A stretch of 64,000 nt of DNA from Micromonosporaceae bacterium KJ-029 (GTDB lineage Bacteria; Actinomycetota; Actinomycetes; Mycobacteriales; Micromonosporaceae), in the NCBI GenBank assembly GCA_005402585.1, contig BIFP01000035.1:248001-312000 (forward strand). Reading direction: 5' to 3'. The translations under genes were made by a program, and so were the position numbers. Shown piece by piece: positions 1-8,759 of the stretch; positions within the stretch are counted from its first letter, which is position 1; each line of letters opens with the position of its first letter. The notes under the pieces were generated by a model. The model searched no databases, was not told the origin of the DNA, and saw only the letters and a program-made list of their open reading frames with translations.

Positions 1-151
1 CGCGCGGGGTCAGCGCCCAGCCCGGTGGCCGGGCCCCGTCGTCGTACGCGGCCAGAAAGGCCAGTTCGTCGGCGTACCGTTGTTCGGCCGAGAGGACCTG
101 GGCGGCGGCCTGCGGCGCCACGGTGGGGCGGACGTGTTCCGTCACGGTCAC
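1..151 (-). CDS. MoxR-family AAA+ ATPase, N-terminal fragment (runs off the window)
   Basis: Fifty codons are visible on the minus strand before the window edge. Translation begins at GTG 151 (a second in-frame GTG is at 145), 6 nt after an AGGA motif. The fragment contains YADELAFLAAYDDGARPPGW, which I recognise as the N-terminal region of actinobacterial MoxR-type AAA+ ATPases of about 370 aa. Walker motifs lie outside the window, so the family call rests on this stretch and on context: it follows a DUF4132 gene and a very large protein gene on the same strand, the neighbourhood of YehL-type MoxR ATPases (compare E. coli yehI/yehL/yehM/yehP). MoxR ATPases are thought to act as chaperones with VWA-domain partners; a VWA gene would be expected further downstream, off the window. 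Confidence 0.6.
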   Translation of the reverse strand, partial: MTVTEHVRPTVAPQAAAQVLSAEQRYADELAFLAAYDDGARPPGWALTPR

Positions 152-269
152 GGGTGTTCCTCGATCTCTGTCGGGTTCGGATGGATGTTCGGGACAGGGG
201 TCGGCGCCGGGGTGCTGCCGCGACGGCCGGAACGGTCGTCACGGCAGCACCGCCGTACGGGACTCGGGG

Positions 270-3200
270 TCAGCGGCGGGTGCCGCCGGTGGGCAGGTTG
301 TCGAACCGGGGCCGGTCGCCGTCGCGGAAGCGTTGCCACGCCCGCCGGTAGAGGTCGGCGGCCGGTTCGAAGGGCACGGTCACGCCGAGCCCGGCCGTAC
401 CGTCGGGGGCGAGGTCGAACAGGGCGACCTTCCAGCCCTCGATCGGCGCCTGCCCGCTGCCGCGCTCCAGCCACGGACCGGGCAGGAACAGCGACCGGCC
501 GGCCCGGGACCGGCTGGCCTCGATGACCAGGTCGGTGCCGGCCAGTTCGGCGCGGGCCGCCTTCAGCCGGGCCGGCTTCCAGCCGGTCCACTTCGCCGTG
601 TTGCGGTCCGTCGGGTCCGGCATGGCCAGCAGCATCAGGTACGTCGCCGCCGCGTCGGCGCTCAGGCCATGTTCCCCGGCCAGTTCGGCGACCAGGTCGG
701 GTACGGACCGGCTCGGATCCTGCGGCCACCAGGTTCCGTCCGCCTCCGGCGTGCCGCTGTGCGGCTGCCCCGGATCGCCGAGCAGCGCCGCGAACCGTGG
801 GTCGCGCAGCAGGCGCAGCGCCACTTCCATCGGGTACGGCTTGGCCGCATCCGCCCGCAGCGCCGGCAGGTACGGGTCCGTCCCCTCGGCGTCGAGCAGG
901 TCCGGCCGCAGCGCCGGTGACGGTTGGCTGTCGTAGGTGGCCAGGACGATGGCACCGTACCGTTCCCAGCCAGGGCCGGTCTCCGACGGCACGCCGGCCA
1001 CCTGCCGGAACTCGGGCAGGGAGACGTACTGGTCGAGGTCGAGCAGCAGGGCGGGGTTGGCCAGCCGGTCCCGGAGCACGGCCAGCGCGCCCGGTAGCGC
1101 GGCCCGGCACGGGTCGCCGGCCGGCGTGTGGTGGGCGACCCAGGCGGCCAGGGCGACCGTGGAGCGCAGCACCTCGCCGGTGAAGCCCGCGGCCCCTTCG
1201 TCGACCCGCCGGGCCCGGTCGCCGACGATCTGGAAGGCCAGGTCGGTGCTCAGCTCGACCGAACGGGCCGGGTCGAGCAGCGCAGGCAACGCCTTCGCGG
1301 GTCCCCAGCCGGTTCGGACCGCGCGCACCGCGTCGGCGAGCAGTTGTTCGGGCACCGCCACCCGACGCCCGACGGCGGCGTTCCAGACCGTTGCGGCGGC
1401 GGCCACGGCCGGACCCTCGGTCCACAGTCGGGCCGGGTCGTCCGGCAGCAGCGCCGAGACCACCGCCCGCCGGACCTGCGGGCTGGCCTCGTTCAGCGTC
1501 TGGAAGGCGAGCTTGACCTCGCCGACCTGCTTGATCCCGAGCGTCCTGCGCAGCTCGGCCGGCACGGTGTTCGCCGAGTCCGCGTACGGCAGGCCGGCCA
1601 GCACCAGCTTCGCGGTGGTGGGGGTAACGCCGGTCAGCTCGGCGAACTGCTCGGCCGCCTCCGGCCGCCAGGGCAGCGGGCCACGCGCGGCCCACTCGGT
1701 GCGGAAGCCGGCCAGCCAGCCGGCCGGGCGTTGGTCACCAACCGGCGTCGAGGACCGCACCGTGTACGGCTCGGGCACGGCGAACAGGCCGGCCGGGTCG
1801 TGGTACAACGCCTCGAAGCAGTAGCCGGTGCTCGTGCCGCTGGAGTTGAGGACGGCGAGGAACGCCCCGTCGGGCAGCGGCAGGATGCCCGGCCGGGGGT
1901 ACCGGCGCCTGCCGTCGGCGTTCTCGAGGTCGCCGTCGAGCAGATGCAGCGTGAACCGGCGCCACCGGGCCGGTTCGGCCGCCGCGCTCAGGTCGAGCCG
2001 GTCCAGCTCGGTGAGCAGAGCGTGCAGCGTCTGCCGGTGGTCGTCCGGGGTGGCCGCCGCGACGGCCCGGTAGGCGACGGCCGCGACACCGCCGAGCACC
2101 GGCCACCACTCCAGGGCATCGGGCAGCGACGGCCCGTCGAGGTGCAGCCGTACGGCGGATTCGCCGCCGGTGGCCGCGGACCGTCGGGCGGCGAACGCCT
2201 GGAACTGGGTGAAGGCGTACGCCGAACCGCGCGCCCGGTACGCCGAGCCACGCAGGCCGTCCAGCGCCAGGTTGAGCTGTTCGTCGGTGGGCCCGCTCGC
2301 GGTGGCCGTCGGCGCCACCACCGGCGGGGCGGACAACGACGTGGTGAGCCGCTCGGTCACCACGTCCAGGTCGGTCCGCACCCGGGCGGCCAGCCGCAAC
2401 ACCCCGGCCACCCCGGACAGCACCCGCTCGTGGCTGACCGCCGGCACCGTCGAGCGGACCAGCTCGACCAGCGCGTCGGTGTCGTCGTCGCCGGTGGCGC
2501 CGACAGCGCTCGATCCGGAGCCGGAGGTGCCGGCCGGTGCGCCGACCACGGACGCCGGCACGGCTACGGGCAGACCGGTGATGGCCTGCGTGGCTGCGGT
2601 CAGCCCGGGTCGGGTCGCCACCCGACCCGCAGCCCGCGCGACCTCTTCGGCCAGGGCGGCGTTACGTTCGTCGACGGCCACCTTGAGCAGCGCGGCGGCG
2701 GTGTCCCGGTCCATCCGGCGCAGGGCGGTCGAGCCGGCCGGATCCCGGGGCAGCATGTTGCCGAGGAACTTCTCCGCCGGCAGCGGGGCCGCGCCGGCGG
2801 TGTGGTCCCGGCTGAACGGCGACCCGGCGGCCGACACCACCCCGTCCGGGTCGACCAGGACGACACCCTTCAGGACGGCCCGCGGCCGGTCGTCGCCGGG
2901 CAGCACCAGGGCCGCGACCGGCTGCTGTCCCCGGGCCACCGTCACGGTACGACCGGCCAGGTCCTCGCCGCGGACCGAGCCGTCCGGCAGCGTGACCACC
3001 CGCCAGCCGAGCAGCCCGCCCACCGGGGCGGCGGCCGGGGTGGCCCGGTCGGACAGGGCCGGCCGCAGCCAGCTCGCCGACTCCCGGAGGCGGCTTCCGG
3101 CTACCGGCAGTTCGGCCAGGAAGCGGGGCACGCTGCGCCGGCCGTGGGTGTTGCTGGCCGGGTCGTACTCGCACCAGGCGTGGTCACCGTCGTCCTCGCT

Positions 3201-5363
3201 GCGGCGGTAGACCCAGTGGGAGGTGCCGTCGGTGATGACCGGCAGGCTGGAGGGGACGGCGGTGTCACCCACATGCAGTACACCGTCGCCGGTGGTCCGC
3301 CCGCCGCCGGGCAGCGGCAGGCTGATCTCGTTTCGGTGCGGCCGGCTGCCATGGTGGGAGCCGACGATGGGCTGCGGCTCACCGGGCGACGAGTGCCAGT
3401 AGCCGCGCAGGTCGTAGCCGTGCGCCGGGGACTGCCAGTAGACCAGCAGGTGGCCGTCGACGTAGTGGTAGCCGGGCCGACCCCAGATGTCGCCGGCCGG
3501 GATGCGAAGGTCGTGACGGAGCACGATGCCCTCGGCGCCGAGCACACGCACCGTGGTCGGCCCGCCCAGGATCAGGTACGGCCAGGCTTCCTGCCGGGTC
3601 AGTTCGACCCGATGGTCTCCGCCGGTCACCTCATGCCAGGCCAGCTCCCAGTCCGGCCAGCCCAGTTCGTCGATGATCCCGCCGCGCAGGGTGCGAGCCA
3701 CGTGCTCGGCGAGGTCGACGTCGAGGGCCTGCCCGAGGGCGCCACCGGGACCGGGGTCGCCGGAGTGGTCGGAGCCGCCGGAGTGGTCGGGGTCGCTGGA
3801 GACCAGGCGCAGCGCCTCGACCGGAAGCTTGCCCAGCCAGTTGACCGACTCCGGCAGGTACGGCAGTCCGGTGGCGAAACGGTCGCGGATGCGGGCCTGC
3901 AGCCAGTCGGTCAGCAACGGCCGGATGCCTGGCGTCTCGACCATCCGGCGCAGCGCGTGCTGCTGATCGTCGAGCTGGTCGAGGCCGCGGCGCAGGGCTG
4001 CGGTGAACCGGTCGTCGCCGGCCACGGCGAGCAGTTCCCGCTCTCCCCCGGTCTTCGCCCAGTGCGAAAGGTCCAGGGTGTCGCGCTCCTTCGGTGGGGC
4101 CACCGGCAGCTGGAGGGCGAGCAGCAGGTCGAGCAGGTCCAGGTCGCCGTCGGCGGCGAGGGTCTCGCCGGTGTTGGCCAGTTCGGCGCGCAGCCGCTCG
4201 GCCATCCGCTCGACGAGTGGGTACAGCTGGGGCAGCCGGTTGCGACGGTGGCCGGAGTCGACCAGGCTCACGAAGCGACGCAGCCAGCCGACGGAGCCGT
4301 CCTGCGGGCGGGCCGGGTCCGGTGCGTCCGGGTCGGACAGTCCGGCGAGCGCACCGGTGTCGGTCAACAGGGCCAGCCACGGGAGCAGGTTGTCCCGGTC
4401 GGCGGGCATCAGGTCGAGCAGGCTGCCGCGGATCGCCGGGTCGCGGCCCGCCAGCGCCGTCACCGACGGCAGGTGCGCCTTCCACCAGCCGGCCGGCGCG
4501 GCGGCGGCCACCGGCAGCCGGAGCAGCTCGGTCAGGTAGGCCGCCTCGCGGTCGGCAACGGCGGCGGCGCCGGCCTTGCCGGCAGCCCTGGTTGCGGCGC
4601 GGACCAGCCGGTTCACCGCGGTTGCCGACTGCGTGGACGGCACCACGCCGGCTGCCGCGGCGCGCAGCGCCAGCCGGCAGAACCGGTCCAGCGCCTCGTC
4701 GGCCGGCAACTGGGCGGTCAGCTCTTTCGCGTGGCTGGCCAGCGCGGTCGCGGACACCACCCTGGCCGCCGCGAACTCCACGTAGACCTCGTCCAGCCGG
4801 TTCAGGTCGACCGGCAGGCCGTGCTGTGCCTCCGCCTTGCGTGCCTTGTTGAACAGCTGCGTCGCGTAGGTGTCCTGGCCGGCGGCCAGAAACATCCGCG
4901 CCGCCTGCTCGAAGAACGTCGGCAGGAAGTGCGGCAGCGTACGGGCGAACCGGTCGGCGATGTCATGGTGCCCGTCCAGGGCGGCCTTCGGCCGCGACCG
5001 TATCTGCTTGGCCAGCTTCTGCAACTCCGGCACCACCGCCAACGCGTGCCGGCCGTCCGCCGGGTGGTGTACAAGCACCCACTCGGGAAAGGCCAACGGG
5101 CGGCGTGGGCCCAGCCCGACGACGGCCGGCTCGGCGGCCGGTGCCAGGCCGAGGAACCCGACGGCGATGTCCTCGCCCTCGCCCAGCGCGGCGTCGACCA
5201 GGCGGACCACCAGCCGGTCGCCGAAGGCCGGGTGGCGGTAGCTGCGGGCGGTCAGCGGCACCGCCCGGTCACCGGCGCCGGCGGTGTCGATCGGCAACAC
5301 CGCGCCGGCGGTCAGCAGGCTCTCGGCCGAACCCTCGCCCGACATCGTCGTCTTCTCGGTCAC
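270..5363 (-). CDS. Very large uncharacterised protein of a MoxR/DUF4132 operon (1,697 aa)
   Basis: GTG 5363 overlaps the stop of the upstream DUF4132 gene by 4 nt (GTGA), which decides the start; an in-frame ATG lies at 5345. The N-terminal 250 residues are helix-rich and contain FFEQAARMFLAAGQDTYATQ, resembling the large proteins that accompany MoxR ATPases in actinomycetes. The middle carries long Ala/Leu-rich stretches, a short repeated DHSG linker near residue 530, and an aromatic-rich segment around residues 640-800. The C-terminus has a conserved-looking DPTDRNTAKWTGWKPARLK block. No signal peptide, membrane helix or catalytic motif is evident. The role is unknown; co-translation with DUF4132 and the downstream MoxR gene suggests a client-recognition or effector subunit of a MoxR ternary system. 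That role is inferred from neighbourhood only. Confidence 0.75.
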   Translation of the reverse strand: MTEKTTMSGEGSAESLLTAGAVLPIDTAGAGDRAVPLTARSYRHPAFGDRLVVRLVDAALGEGEDIAVGFLGLAPAAEPAVVGLGPRRPLAFPEWVLVHHPADGRHALAVVPELQKLAKQIRSRPKAALDGHHDIADRFARTLPHFLPTFFEQAARMFLAAGQDTYATQLFNKARKAEAQHGLPVDLNRLDEVYVEFAAARVVSATALASHAKELTAQLPADEALDRFCRLALRAAAAGVVPSTQSATAVNRLVRAATRAAGKAGAAAVADREAAYLTELLRLPVAAAAPAGWWKAHLPSVTALAGRDPAIRGSLLDLMPADRDNLLPWLALLTDTGALAGLSDPDAPDPARPQDGSVGWLRRFVSLVDSGHRRNRLPQLYPLVERMAERLRAELANTGETLAADGDLDLLDLLLALQLPVAPPKERDTLDLSHWAKTGGERELLAVAGDDRFTAALRRGLDQLDDQQHALRRMVETPGIRPLLTDWLQARIRDRFATGLPYLPESVNWLGKLPVEALRLVSSDPDHSGGSDHSGDPGPGGALGQALDVDLAEHVARTLRGGIIDELGWPDWELAWHEVTGGDHRVELTRQEAWPYLILGGPTTVRVLGAEGIVLRHDLRIPAGDIWGRPGYHYVDGHLLVYWQSPAHGYDLRGYWHSSPGEPQPIVGSHHGSRPHRNEISLPLPGGGRTTGDGVLHVGDTAVPSSLPVITDGTSHWVYRRSEDDGDHAWCEYDPASNTHGRRSVPRFLAELPVAGSRLRESASWLRPALSDRATPAAAPVGGLLGWRVVTLPDGSVRGEDLAGRTVTVARGQQPVAALVLPGDDRPRAVLKGVVLVDPDGVVSAAGSPFSRDHTAGAAPLPAEKFLGNMLPRDPAGSTALRRMDRDTAAALLKVAVDERNAALAEEVARAAGRVATRPGLTAATQAITGLPVAVPASVVGAPAGTSGSGSSAVGATGDDDTDALVELVRSTVPAVSHERVLSGVAGVLRLAARVRTDLDVVTERLTTSLSAPPVVAPTATASGPTDEQLNLALDGLRGSAYRARGSAYAFTQFQAFAARRSAATGGESAVRLHLDGPSLPDALEWWPVLGGVAAVAYRAVAAATPDDHRQTLHALLTELDRLDLSAAAEPARWRRFTLHLLDGDLENADGRRRYPRPGILPLPDGAFLAVLNSSGTSTGYCFEALYHDPAGLFAVPEPYTVRSSTPVGDQRPAGWLAGFRTEWAARGPLPWRPEAAEQFAELTGVTPTTAKLVLAGLPYADSANTVPAELRRTLGIKQVGEVKLAFQTLNEASPQVRRAVVSALLPDDPARLWTEGPAVAAAATVWNAAVGRRVAVPEQLLADAVRAVRTGWGPAKALPALLDPARSVELSTDLAFQIVGDRARRVDEGAAGFTGEVLRSTVALAAWVAHHTPAGDPCRAALPGALAVLRDRLANPALLLDLDQYVSLPEFRQVAGVPSETGPGWERYGAIVLATYDSQPSPALRPDLLDAEGTDPYLPALRADAAKPYPMEVALRLLRDPRFAALLGDPGQPHSGTPEADGTWWPQDPSRSVPDLVAELAGEHGLSADAAATYLMLLAMPDPTDRNTAKWTGWKPARLKAARAELAGTDLVIEASRSRAGRSLFLPGPWLERGSGQAPIEGWKVALFDLAPDGTAGLGVTVPFEPAADLYRRAWQRFRDGDRPRFDNLPTGGTRR

Positions 5364-6217
5364 GCCTTCGTCCCCGTTCCGGTCACGGCGCCGCTCAGGG
5401 CCGTCGCCATCCGCATTCCTTCCGACCAGGCCACCGGCCCGACCTCGGTCAACCGCAGTCCCGGTCCCGCCACGACCGACCAGGAGAGCGAGCCCAGGGT
5501 CGCCTCGGAGTCCCAGTAGTCCTCGTCGAACCACATGGCGGCCTCAACCGTGTGGCCGGCCTCCCAGACCCGGCACTTGACCTGCGAGCCGGAGACTCGG
5601 AAGCCGAGCGTGGCGGCCCGGGCGGCCAGCCGGTTGGGGACGGTGGCGCCACGAAAGTCGGTGATCGTGGTGTCACGGTCCTTCAGGTCGGCGGGCTTGC
5701 CCCAGGTGCTCCGGTGCAGTTGCTCGACCCGCTGGGTGACGTCCAGCTCGCCGGCGAACTCCCGCAGGTCGGCCAGGTCGGCCAGGCGCACCGGGTGGGG
5801 CAGCGTGGCGGTGGCCGGCGAGAGTCGGACGGTCTCCCCGTCGAGGTTGACCACGCGCAGGTCACCGGTGTCGGTGACGTCCCGCAGGAAACCCGGCTCG
5901 GCCGGGTCGTCCCCGAGCACCACGAGGTCGCGCAGCGCGTCCTGCCAGGCCGGGTCCGGCCAGACCCGGGCCAGCAGCCCGGTCGGCACCGGCAGCGAGG
6001 ACACCACCCAGGCGTCGACCCGGGCCAGGCATTCCGCGCTGTGCCGGTCCAGCCATTGGGCGAGCTGGCGCAACCGATCCACCTCGGGGCTGTCCCGCAG
6101 CACCTTCGGCAGAGTCTTCAGTGGACGGCCGGTGGCCCGGGGGCCGGTGGACCGGGCCGCCACCTTTCCGTCCACAAGAGAGATCTCGTACGAGTCTCCC
6201 ACCGGTAGCCAGCCCAT
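5360..6217 (-). CDS. DUF4132 domain-containing protein
   Basis: The 285-aa product starts at ATG 6217, with GGAGGG 7 nt upstream; longer starts in this frame lack a ribosome binding site. The C-terminal two thirds match the DUF4132 pattern: LPHPVRLADLADLREFAGEL, then VEQLHRSTW, then a basic segment with RLAARAATLGFRVSG, an acidic DEDYWDSEA segment and a final beta-rich tail. DUF4132 occurs in E. coli YehI/MolR-type proteins, which are usually larger and carry a WGR domain; here the protein is short and has no WGR domain. It is the first gene of the operon and is translationally coupled to the 1,697-aa protein. Biochemical function is unknown. Confidence 0.7.
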   Translation of the reverse strand: MGWLPVGDSYEISLVDGKVAARSTGPRATGRPLKTLPKVLRDSPEVDRLRQLAQWLDRHSAECLARVDAWVVSSLPVPTGLLARVWPDPAWQDALRDLVVLGDDPAEPGFLRDVTDTGDLRVVNLDGETVRLSPATATLPHPVRLADLADLREFAGELDVTQRVEQLHRSTWGKPADLKDRDTTITDFRGATVPNRLAARAATLGFRVSGSQVKCRVWEAGHTVEAAMWFDEDYWDSEATLGSLSWSVVAGPGLRLTEVGPVAWSEGMRMATALSGAVTGTGTKA

Positions 6218-6243
6218 CAGGAACACCCTCCGCAATGGCGAAT

Positions 6244-6269
6244 CAGCCAATTTCGTGATGAATCGGCTG
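6244..6269. promoter_or_regulatory. Inverted repeat in the leader of the DUF4132 operon
   Basis: CAGCCAATT (6244-6252) and AATCGGCTG (6261-6269) form a 9-8-9 inverted repeat with one mismatch, 27 nt upstream of the DUF4132 start. It could be an operator or an mRNA hairpin; no cognate regulator is adjacent. The rest of 6270-6568 holds no convincing gene. Confidence 0.35.
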
Positions 6270-6568
6270 TGATCGACGACGCAGGGCACGCTAACAGTAG
6301 TGACCGACACGACAGGAACCCGTCGGCGGTCGCGCCGGGGCCGGACCGGCGGGGCGAGAAGGGCGGGACCTGCCGGAGACGCAGGTACGAGCAGCTTGCG
6401 TGCACTGTGGACGGTCAGCCACGACCACAGCAGGAGGCGTGATAGTGACCCAGGTCACACCGGACCGGTCCGATAGTCTCGTCGGATCCGGCAACCTCCC
6501 CTGCGCCATCGGTCCTTCCGCCCATCGGCGCCCTACCGCGGCCAGCGCAGCGCGATGCGAAAGGCGAC

Positions 6569-6864
6569 GTGGAGAGCATGGCCAAGACCCTCGCCATCAT
6601 CCTCGCGGTGTCATTCCTGTTCGGCCGGCCTGCCCATGGCCACCGGCCAGCCGAGGTCCATCGAGCGCGCGCGGCGGCGCGGCAGCGCTGGGCCTCGGCC
6701 TTCTCTGGGAACCCATCGGCATCGCCGCGGCGATCGGGTTCTCGCTCATGATGGCCGGAGCGGTCATGACCCACCTCCGCGCCGGCGACCCCGCGTCCAA
6801 GGTGTTGCCGGCCGTGGTCTTCGGTCTGGCCTCGGCCGCGACCGTCGTCCTCTACCTACGCTGA
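6569..6864 (+). pseudogene. DoxX-like membrane protein, frameshifted remnant
   Basis: Three pieces in three frames line up in the order of one short DoxX-like protein. MAKTLAIILAVSFLF begins at ATG 6578 (or GTG 6569, with AAGG upstream). A middle piece reads GLPMATGQPRSIERARRRG in a second frame. A long C-terminal piece in a third frame reads GLLWEPIGIAAAIGFSLMMA and ends at the TGA at 6862-6864. The N- and C-terminal hydrophobic helices are readable but the middle is too short for a complete four-helix protein, so at least two indels and an internal loss are needed. A functional DoxX protein is encoded elsewhere in the window (34631-35017). Confidence 0.6.
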
Positions 6865-7075
6865 TCCGACGCGGATCTGACGGGCAACGACAGCGACAGT
6901 GTTGTGTTGGGCTGGCCAGAGTGGCAACGGGGGAGCCACTCTGGCCAGCGATGCCGTAACCGTATGGGTATTCCCCGGCGTCGGCAATCGCTGAGTGGAT
7001 GACCGAGGGGCGGCCGGCGGGACAGCACCGCTCGCCGCACGGCTTATGACCAACCACCATGCCGGTGCCGTCTGG

Positions 7076-7382
7076 TCAGATCGGCGGGGCGGGGCCTTCG
7101 GGAGCCTCACCATGGGAGCGGCGCTCGGCGGCGACGACGACCCCGAACAGCACGGCGGCGGCCACACCGCCCACGGTCAGCGGCGGTACGAACAGGGCGG
7201 GCCCTCCGAGAATGGCGAAGAGCCAGACCGGCGACGAACACCACGACCCGCGCCTCGGGATTCAGCCGGCTGGTCAGATAGGCATTCGTCATCCAGATCA
7301 GCCAGAGGGCCAGGAACAGCAGCAGCGTCTCGCTGGCCCTGAGGACTGAGCATGCTGCGGTTTCGGTCAGCTGGCTGCCCAC
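7076..7382 (-). pseudogene. LtrA-like (low temperature requirement A) membrane protein remnant
   Basis: Upstream piece: SETLLLFLALWLIWMTNAYL followed by a TSRLNPEA-like segment, similar to an N-terminal transmembrane region of LtrA-family proteins. After a frameshift near 7200 a second piece reads LFAILGGPALF then PPLTVGGVAAAVLFGVVVA and AAERR, similar to the C-terminal end of the same family, and stops at 7076-7078. Intact LtrA proteins are about 370-400 aa, so the central part has been deleted. The family assignment is from pattern memory and is moderate. Confidence 0.42.
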
Positions 7383-7582
7383 TGGCCGGCGTGGCTCCTC
7401 CGCCCGCTACGATCGCGGCGTGAGCACCTACTGGCACGTCGTTCTGCCGCCGCTCTGCGCCTGACCGGGCGCCGACAGTGACAGCTTGTCCCTGACCCAG
7501 ACCGATCTTCGGTGGGTCAGCTCTTGTGGTGCGCCCGTTCCGATCGAATCCCAGACCCATTCGACGACGGAAGACCACATTC

Positions 7583-8524
7583 GTGCCGAATCATTCTTCG
7601 ACCCTTACGTATCCGGCCGCCCGCCAACGCCCCGCCCGCGGCGGCCCCGCGCCCATCCTCGCCTCGGCCGTGCTGTGGGGCACGACCGGAACTGCGAGTT
7701 CGCTGGCACCATCCGGGGCACCGGCAGCAGCCGTCGGCTGCGCCGGTCTCACCCTCGGCGGCATCCTGCTTTTCCTCACCTCCCGGCGTGCCCGCTCGTT
7801 GCCGGCCACCTGCACCGGCCCCGAGCGGTGGCTACTTCTGCTGGGTGCGCTGGCGGTGGCCGGGTATCCGCTGACCTTCTACCCTGCCGTGGCCCGAACC
7901 GGCGTGGCCGTGGCCACCGTGATCGCCCTGGGCAGCGCACCGGTCTTCGCCGGCCTGCTGTCCTGGGCCACCGGCCAGGCCAGGCCGACCGCACGCTGGA
8001 CCGGCGCGACCGCAGCCGCCGTGCTGGGCTGCACCCTCCTGGTACTCGGCCCCGGGTTCGCCGGGCACGCGACGCCCGTCGACCTGACGGGCGTGGCGCT
8101 CGCCGCAGGCGCCGGACTGTCGTACGCCGCCTATTCGCTGATCGGCGGCAGGCTCATCACGCGCGAACACCATTCCGACGCGGTGATGGGCGTCCTGTTC
8201 GGCGCGGCCGGGTTGCTGGCCCTGCCGCTCTTTCTGCTCGTCGACATGCGGTGGCTCACGACCACCCGCGGCGCCGGGGTCGCTCTGTACCTCGCCCTGG
8301 TCACCGTCTATCTGGCCTACCGGCTCTTCGGGCACGGACTACGCCGCACCTCCGCGTCGGTGGCCACGTCGCTGACCCTCGCCGAACCCGCCGTCGCGGC
8401 GGTCCTGGGTGTCACGGTTCTCGGTGAACGCCTGCCCGCCCTCTCGTGGTGCGGGCTGGTCGTCCTCGCACTCGGTCTCATCCTGCTGACCATGCCGGCC
8501 GCCGCTGGCAGCCGGGCACGCTAA
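7583..8524 (+). CDS. EamA/DMT-superfamily transporter
   Basis: The 313-aa product has about ten hydrophobic helices in two EamA repeats: roughly residues 20-150, starting ILASAVLWGTTGTASS, and 165-300, starting TGVALAAGAGLSYAAYSLIG. The second repeat ends with SLTLAEPAVAAVLGVTVLGE, the typical E-P-V-A-A signature of drug/metabolite transporters. GTG 7583 is chosen because GGAAG lies 9 nt upstream and the longer frame start is basic and unlike the family. Substrate unknown; such proteins export amino acids, nucleotides or small metabolites. It is monocistronic and flanked by gene remnants. Confidence 0.85.
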   Translation: MPNHSSTLTYPAARQRPARGGPAPILASAVLWGTTGTASSLAPSGAPAAAVGCAGLTLGGILLFLTSRRARSLPATCTGPERWLLLLGALAVAGYPLTFYPAVARTGVAVATVIALGSAPVFAGLLSWATGQARPTARWTGATAAAVLGCTLLVLGPGFAGHATPVDLTGVALAAGAGLSYAAYSLIGGRLITREHHSDAVMGVLFGAAGLLALPLFLLVDMRWLTTTRGAGVALYLALVTVYLAYRLFGHGLRRTSASVATSLTLAEPAVAAVLGVTVLGERLPALSWCGLVVLALGLILLTMPAAAGSRAR

Positions 8525-8669
8525 CCGCCCCTGTGCTACGTGGTGAAGGACTGTTGATCAGCCTGCCAATGCGTTACATCGCCCACTTCGATTGGGGATT
8601 GAAGCAGTCGGATTTCGACGAGCTGGTAATGCGAGACGCGTTCGATCTTCGATTCTGGTGATGGTCAGC

Positions 8670-8759
8670 CGCGTCCCCTCGCGCGCCACCGACCCCACCC
8701 GATGGCAGGGGCTCAACCTACTCGGCTTCGCCCTCATGCACGCGCGTTCGCGCCTACGC
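8670..8759 (+). pseudogene. NADAR-like C-terminal fragment
   Basis: A 30-residue stretch reads ATDPTRWQGLNLLGFALMHA and continues RSRLR. This resembles the C-terminal end of NADAR/YbiA-like proteins, where a D-P-x-x-W-x-G-x-N-L-L-G-x-A-L-M segment is conserved. No upstream part of such a protein is readable between 8525 and 8669 in any frame. The end overlaps the 3' end of the neighbouring minus-strand gene by 26 nt. Probably a leftover of a deleted gene. Confidence 0.35.

Noticed and set aside
1128..5519. 1,463-aa plus-strand open frame opposite the large MoxR-operon protein
   Set aside because: It is antisense to a well-supported minus-strand gene, is extremely Gly/Arg/Gln-rich and shows no family motif; such mirror frames are expected in GC-rich codon bias.
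8446..8661. 71-aa frame with GLLISLPMRYIAHFDWGLKQ
   Set aside because: Overlaps the EamA gene, and only the last part is unexplained; no family was recognised, so it was not listed as a gene.
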